A stretch of DNA of 9,998 bases from Clostridiales bacterium. Lineage in GTDB: Bacteria > Bacillota > Clostridia > Oscillospirales > Acutalibacteraceae. The stretch is from assembly GCA_022791355.1 (NCBI GenBank), contig JAAVYX010000073.1:1-9998 (forward strand), in the 5' to 3' direction. Below are positions 6,681-9,998 of the stretch, piece after piece. Positions within the stretch are counted from its first letter, which is position 1. Each line of letters begins with the position of its first letter. A program made the position numbers and the translations under genes. The notes beneath the pieces were generated by a model. That model was not told the origin of the DNA. It saw only the letters and a list, made by a program, of their open reading frames with translations, and did not search any database.

Positions 6681-6926
6681 ATGAAGGCTTTCAAAAAAGA
6701 AGCAGCTACGATTCTGGGTCTATGCTTGGCTCTAAGTCTATTTTGCGTTCCGGCTGCTGCTGCGGACGCTGTGATTGCCAACGATGAAACAGGCGTACCT
6801 GATCCCTACTTGTATCAGGCCATTCTGGAACGGGCCGATCAAAACGGCGACGGGATTTTAAGCAGGCCGGAGGCTGAGCAGATACAGGCGCTGGAAGTAA
6901 TCGGTAAGCCGGTCCAATCTTTATAG
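6681..6926 (+). CDS. N-terminal fragment: signal peptide and EF-hand, ending at the amber codon
   Basis: If the TAG acts as a stop, this 81-residue product is all that is made from the proper start. It has a lipid-type hydrophobic signal peptide (ILGLCLALSLFCV core) and one complete 12-residue calcium loop starting at D53, but no folded partner domain. Unlikely to be functional alone. It is the front part of the interrupted gene spanning 6681-8375. Confidence 0.6.
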   Translation: MKAFKKEAATILGLCLALSLFCVPAAAADAVIANDETGVPDPYLYQAILERADQNGDGILSRPEAEQIQALEVIGKPVQSL

Positions 6927-6977
6927 GGAATCGGATTTTGCCGGAATCTCACCGATTTAAACATTACCAGCTCGGAA

Positions 6978-8375
6978 TTGCAAGAACTGGCTCCCCTGGC
7001 TGGTTTGCAGTCCTTACGTAAGGCAAATTTGACCTATGCAAAAGTTGCGGATCTGTCGCCGCTGGCGAAAATGCAATCTTTGGAAAGCGTGTCCCTGCAA
7101 GAAAACCGGATTTCGTCTGCGGCCCCCTTGAAGAATATGACCAATTTGGAATCCTTAAGCCTGCGGGGCAATCAGATTTCCGATTTATCCTTCCTGTCCG
7201 GCCTGTCGAATTTACGGGGACTTGATATAGGCGGTAATCAGGTAGAGGAGGTGAGCGTTCTTTCCGGTTTACCCCAATTGGAAAGTCTGAGCATGGACGG
7301 AAATCGCGTGCAGGATTTATCGCCCTTGTCCAATCTGACCAAGCTTTATCATTTTGTCGCCTCTGATAATCAAATCAGCAGCCTGTCGGCCCTATCCAAT
7401 CTGCGGGAACTGATGTATGTCTGTTTAGACCAGAATCAAATTGCAAATTTAGAGCCATTGCGGGGTATGCCTAGGCTACAGCAGCTGTATCTCTCTCATA
7501 ATTGTGTGGAGGATTTGTCCGCTTTAACAGATATGCCCGTTCTAAATTACCTGGATGTGGATCATAACCGGATCGGAGACCTTTCGCCTGTTGCGCACAT
7601 GCAGATTACAGAGCTGCATGCCGGCTGGAATCCTGTATCCGATATCGGCTGCCTTTCGGGCCATGCCCACTTAAACTATCTATATTTGGGAGGCCTGAGA
7701 CTTACCGATATATCCCTGACAGAGCCGCCTGATTTATATGAGCTGGGCTTGGAGGAGAACTGTATCGCAGACCTTTCCTTCCTATCCCGTTTTCCCTCGC
7801 TGCAAAAGCTGTCCCTGGCCCGCAACGGCCTGTCGAACATCGACGGCCTGCCCGGTCTGCCGCGCCTGATGTATCTTGATTTGCAGGGCAATCGATTAAA
7901 GGATATTGCGCCGGTGGCTGCTTTGCCGTCCTTGATGCATCTCAATTTAAACGGGAATCAAATGGAAGATATATCCCCCTTGCAAACCAAGGCGTATTTG
8001 GGGGAGCTTTATCTTCGGGGAAACCGTTTGACCTCTTTGCCCGACCTGCGCGCCTTGACCAATCTGGGCCGGTGCGATCTACAGGGAAACCGGTTAACGG
8101 CCGAGGAACTGCAAGCTAAAATGCCGGCGCAGCTGGCGCAGGATCAGGCTTGGGTTCGAATGAACGCCTATGATCCGGGCAGAGGAGATGTAAATGGAGA
8201 CGGCTCTGTTAATATTTCCGACGTTATGGAGCTATGCAAAATCTTAGCGCGTCAAGCGGCGGGTCAGGCTCCCACGCCGGACGAAATGGAAAAAGCGGAT
8301 TTGGACTATAATCAAAAAATTACGATAGACGATGTTATGGAAGCCTGTAAGGTCCTGGCTAGGTTAGCCGTTTAG
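6978..8375 (+). CDS. C-terminal fragment: LRR domain and dockerin, downstream of the amber codon
   Basis: The 465-codon remainder, in the same frame as the N-terminal fragment. The TTG at 6978 is only the first possible start after the stop; no ribosome binding site precedes it, and the preceding in-frame codons (6927-6977) clearly encode the first LRR, so it is not a true gene start. Translated alone it would lack a signal peptide and could not reach the surface. The repeats and the dockerin are intact with no further stop or shift, arguing that the interruption is recent or tolerated. Confidence 0.6.
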   Translation: MQELAPLAGLQSLRKANLTYAKVADLSPLAKMQSLESVSLQENRISSAAPLKNMTNLESLSLRGNQISDLSFLSGLSNLRGLDIGGNQVEEVSVLSGLPQLESLSMDGNRVQDLSPLSNLTKLYHFVASDNQISSLSALSNLRELMYVCLDQNQIANLEPLRGMPRLQQLYLSHNCVEDLSALTDMPVLNYLDVDHNRIGDLSPVAHMQITELHAGWNPVSDIGCLSGHAHLNYLYLGGLRLTDISLTEPPDLYELGLEENCIADLSFLSRFPSLQKLSLARNGLSNIDGLPGLPRLMYLDLQGNRLKDIAPVAALPSLMHLNLNGNQMEDISPLQTKAYLGELYLRGNRLTSLPDLRALTNLGRCDLQGNRLTAEELQAKMPAQLAQDQAWVRMNAYDPGRGDVNGDGSVNISDVMELCKILARQAAGQAPTPDEMEKADLDYNQKITIDDVMEACKVLARLAV

Positions 8376-8396
8376 AGAACTGCATTGCGTATACCG

Positions 8397-8434
8397 AAAA
8401 AAGGTACGGAAGAGCTGGCTCTTCCGTACCTTTT
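8397..8434. terminator. Bidirectional intrinsic terminator
   Basis: Perfect 12-bp stem ggtacggaagag (8403-8414) with ctcttccgtacc (8419-8430), loop ctgg. It is followed on the plus strand by TTTT and on the minus strand by six T (aaaaaa at 8397-8402). It lies between the convergent LRR-dockerin and GH38 genes and can end both transcripts. Confidence 0.92.
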
Positions 8435-8482
8435 CTATCTGTATCCGTCTGCGGGTTGTTTCCAATTTATACAAATCATCCT

Positions 8483-9998
8483 TTAAAAGCCTTCTAAAAT
8501 CTCCTCTTCCCGCAGAAGACCGTCCGCGAAACGGAAGGTTTTGATTTGGAAGGGGGCGAAGTCTATCTTTTGTTCCACGCCTGCAAAGGGCAGCCGTAAA
8601 ACCGCGCTCTGCGGCCGGCCCTCCCCCTCGTACAAACGGATAATCCAGCCCTTTTGATCCTCGGCCAGCTTGAAGGCCGAGAGAACGACGGCGCAGTTAT
8701 CGAGCTCGACCAGCTTTGGGGGACGCTGCCCCCCGCCGGAGGGGGAATAGGCCAGGGCGTAAGGCGGCTGGTTAAAGGCGGCGGCGGTGGCGTCCAGCTT
8801 GTGCAGCAGCGCGTCCTTGTCCCCGGCCGCCGCCTTGAACCGGTAGACCCGCTGTCCCTGCTCCATGCGCCGCTCAAAACGGTCGCAGGTATACGGCCGT
8901 CCGGCGGCGTTGGCCGCGGCCGTATAGCCGGCCGAACGCAGCAGGGTGAGTCCCAGCACGCCCCGTTCGCCGTCGGTATGGTAGCTGCCGCCGTGCACAC
9001 CGTTGTTGAGCAGGGAAAAGGCCTGCTGGCCGCCGGCGACGGCGGTCCAGTTCTGATAGACGAATTCGCTGCCGTTATCGGCCAGCTCTTCCCGGCCAAA
9101 GGCGATCTGTCCCAAGGGCGTACCCTGGGCTGTATTGCATTCCAGACGGAGGAACTGTTCCTTTTCGGCCCACTGTACCAGGGTCTCCACCTCAAATTCC
9201 GTACCCTTTTTGGGCAGCAGATACCGCTGGCAGGCCTTGGAGCAGCCGAGTCCGAAAACCGCCTCTATCACGGTGCGCACCTGGCCGTCCTCGATGACCC
9301 GTACCGACGGGATAACCCGGTCGGCAAGCCCCGAAAAGGCGCTGCCCTCGTGGGGGGTGAGCAGCTGGAACTGCCGGCGGCCTCTGCGGCGGGACCCGAT
9401 ACCCCAGGGACTGTGCCCGTCCTCATAAGCGGCCAGACAGAAGCTGCCGGGGTACAGCTGTTCTTTTCCATGCACCTTGTAGGAGTCGATCAGACCGGTG
9501 GCCGTGTTGACGGCGACCTGCATTTCCCCGTTGTCAAACAGATAGACCGGCTGGCTGTCAATGGCCTCGAAGCTGGGACGTTTCTCCAGCGTCTGCCAGC
9601 GAACGTCCACCCGGGTGAGGGAGGAGGCGGGCAGGGCGGTCTGGATAGTGACCATTTTGCGCCAGTCGATACAGAAATGGTTGACCTCCTTCTCGCACTG
9701 GGTGGGGACCGGTTGGCCGTCGATATAGCAGGCGGGGACATAGAAAATATTTTTGTCCCAGTTCTGCTTGGGCAGGCCTACCTCGCAGGAGAAGACCCCT
9801 TCCAGCGCATAGGGATGGGGATTGTAGAGGAAGAAGCAGGAGCCGCCCTCTTCTATGGGGGCCTGACCGGCTGTGAGGGCCAAAAAGGCGGTCATATTCT
9901 CTCGGGAGAGGATCTCCAGACCATGGTCCAGCACCCGAAGAGTATCCTCCTCCACCAGATGGGTGCCCGAGCCGGGCAGGGCGTCGTGGAACTCGCTG
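8483..9998 (-). CDS. GH38 family alpha-mannosidase, C-terminal part (5' end outside window)
   Basis: 504 codons are visible and the frame stays open to the window edge, so the gene starts beyond it. The first visible residues SEFHDALPGSGTHLVEED match the conserved FHD-x-LPGS motif of the GH38 middle domain. The remainder is the large beta-sandwich C-terminal domain: CFFLYNPHPY, a DNGEMQVAVNTATGLIDSYK strand-turn typical of where the glycosidase core loops back, and an FSLLNNGVHGGSYHTDGERGVLGLTLLRS stretch (here split by position 8930-9015) characteristic of bacterial GH38 enzymes. The family hydrolyses alpha-mannosides using a bound zinc; the nucleophile Asp and most zinc ligands lie outside the window. 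Bacterial members of this form are usually cytoplasmic, acting on imported mannosides. The stop is TAA, followed by the shared terminator. It may belong to an operon extending leftward from the far side. The GTG at 9955 is an internal valine, not a start. Confidence 0.9.
   Translation of the reverse strand, partial: SEFHDALPGSGTHLVEEDTLRVLDHGLEILSRENMTAFLALTAGQAPIEEGGSCFFLYNPHPYALEGVFSCEVGLPKQNWDKNIFYVPACYIDGQPVPTQCEKEVNHFCIDWRKMVTIQTALPASSLTRVDVRWQTLEKRPSFEAIDSQPVYLFDNGEMQVAVNTATGLIDSYKVHGKEQLYPGSFCLAAYEDGHSPWGIGSRRRGRRQFQLLTPHEGSAFSGLADRVIPSVRVIEDGQVRTVIEAVFGLGCSKACQRYLLPKKGTEFEVETLVQWAEKEQFLRLECNTAQGTPLGQIAFGREELADNGSEFVYQNWTAVAGGQQAFSLLNNGVHGGSYHTDGERGVLGLTLLRSAGYTAAANAAGRPYTCDRFERRMEQGQRVYRFKAAAGDKDALLHKLDATAAAFNQPPYALAYSPSGGGQRPPKLVELDNCAVVLSAFKLAEDQKGWIIRLYEGEGRPQSAVLRLPFAGVEQKIDFAPFQIKTFRFADGLLREEEILEGF

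Larger units (their letters stand above)
6681..8375 (+). pseudogene. Secreted EF-hand / leucine-rich-repeat / dockerin protein interrupted by one in-frame TAG
   Basis: ATG at 6681 follows GAGAGG at a suitable distance. The frame is open to 8375 except for TAG at 6924-6926 (codon 82 of 564). Before the stop: signal peptide (1 to about 27, ending PAAAA), then an EF-hand loop D53-Q-N55-G-D57-G-I-L-S-R-P-E64. After it, still in frame: GIGFCRNLTDLNI, the usual opening of internalin-like LRRs, then about 18 repeats of 21-22 residues (83 to about 480) with L-x-x-L-x-L-x-x-N-x-I-x-D-L-x-P-L consensus, and a type I dockerin (502-564) with calcium loops D503-D514 and D540-D551. Known relatives read S-L-K/E-G-I where this gene has S-L-stop-G-I, so AAG or GAG to TAG is the simplest explanation. 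LRR proteins of this kind usually act in surface binding; with a dockerin it would be an anchored binding protein. It is either a nonsense pseudogene, a sequencing error, or read through. Confidence 0.8.

Noticed and set aside
6924..6926. TAG as evidence of a genome-wide amber reassignment
   Set aside because: The dockerin glycosidase, LacI gene and LRR gene all end in TAG at positions that match the natural protein ends, so TAG is used as a normal stop here.
6900..6980. Frameshift as the cause of the broken LRR gene
   Set aside because: Both halves lie in the same frame and the codons between the TAG and 6978 encode the expected LRR opening, so the lesion is a substitution, not an insertion or deletion.

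Overview
The window looks like chromosomal DNA of a Gram-positive, anaerobic Clostridia-type bacterium, probably a gut-associated Oscillospirales/Ruminococcaceae-like Firmicute. This is inferred from strong AGGAG-type ribosome binding sites, a TIGR04076-family gene, a LacI-type sugar regulator, two secreted proteins ending in type I dockerin modules, and a GH38 mannosidase. Base composition is moderately high in GC in most genes and clearly more AT-rich between about 6300 and 7700. No rRNA, tRNA, transposase or CRISPR array is visible.

Layout. (1) 119-4318 (+) encodes a 1399-residue secreted multidomain protein: signal peptide, N-terminal beta-rich region, six-hairpin (alpha/alpha) glycosidase-like domain, Ig-like domains, two F5/8C (CBM32-like) modules, a FIVAR-like helical segment and a C-terminal dockerin. 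(2) 4319-5263 holds a strong hairpin, a perfect 3 x 11-bp tandem repeat, a minus-strand gene for a small TIGR04076-family protein (4579-4923) with its own terminator and a TTG start, and, on the far side of that gene, a diverged 5-unit array of the same 11-bp motif in the opposite orientation. (3) 5264-6295 (+) encodes a LacI-family repressor. (4) 6296-6680 is a 385-bp AT-rich spacer with two copies of a stem-loop repeat and a likely promoter. (5) 6681-8375 (+) is a secreted EF-hand / leucine-rich-repeat / dockerin gene interrupted by one in-frame TAG at 6924-6926. (6) A near-perfect bidirectional terminator (8397-8434) separates it from (7) the 3' two-thirds or less of a convergent GH38 alpha-mannosidase gene (8483 to the window end, minus strand, 5' end missing).

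How the parts may work together (inference). The glycosidase and the LRR protein carry nearly interchangeable dockerins, so both were probably built to dock onto the same cell-surface or scaffold cohesins. The glycosidase and CBM32-like modules point to host or plant glycan attack outside the cell, the GH38 enzyme to intracellular removal of alpha-mannose from imported oligosaccharides, and the LacI regulator to control by a sugar. The amber codon means the LRR protein is either lost in this strain or made only by readthrough.

The most notable items are the single in-frame amber in an otherwise intact 18-repeat LRR-dockerin gene, the inverted 11-bp-period arrays bracketing the TIGR04076 gene, and the duplicated stem-loop upstream of the LRR gene.
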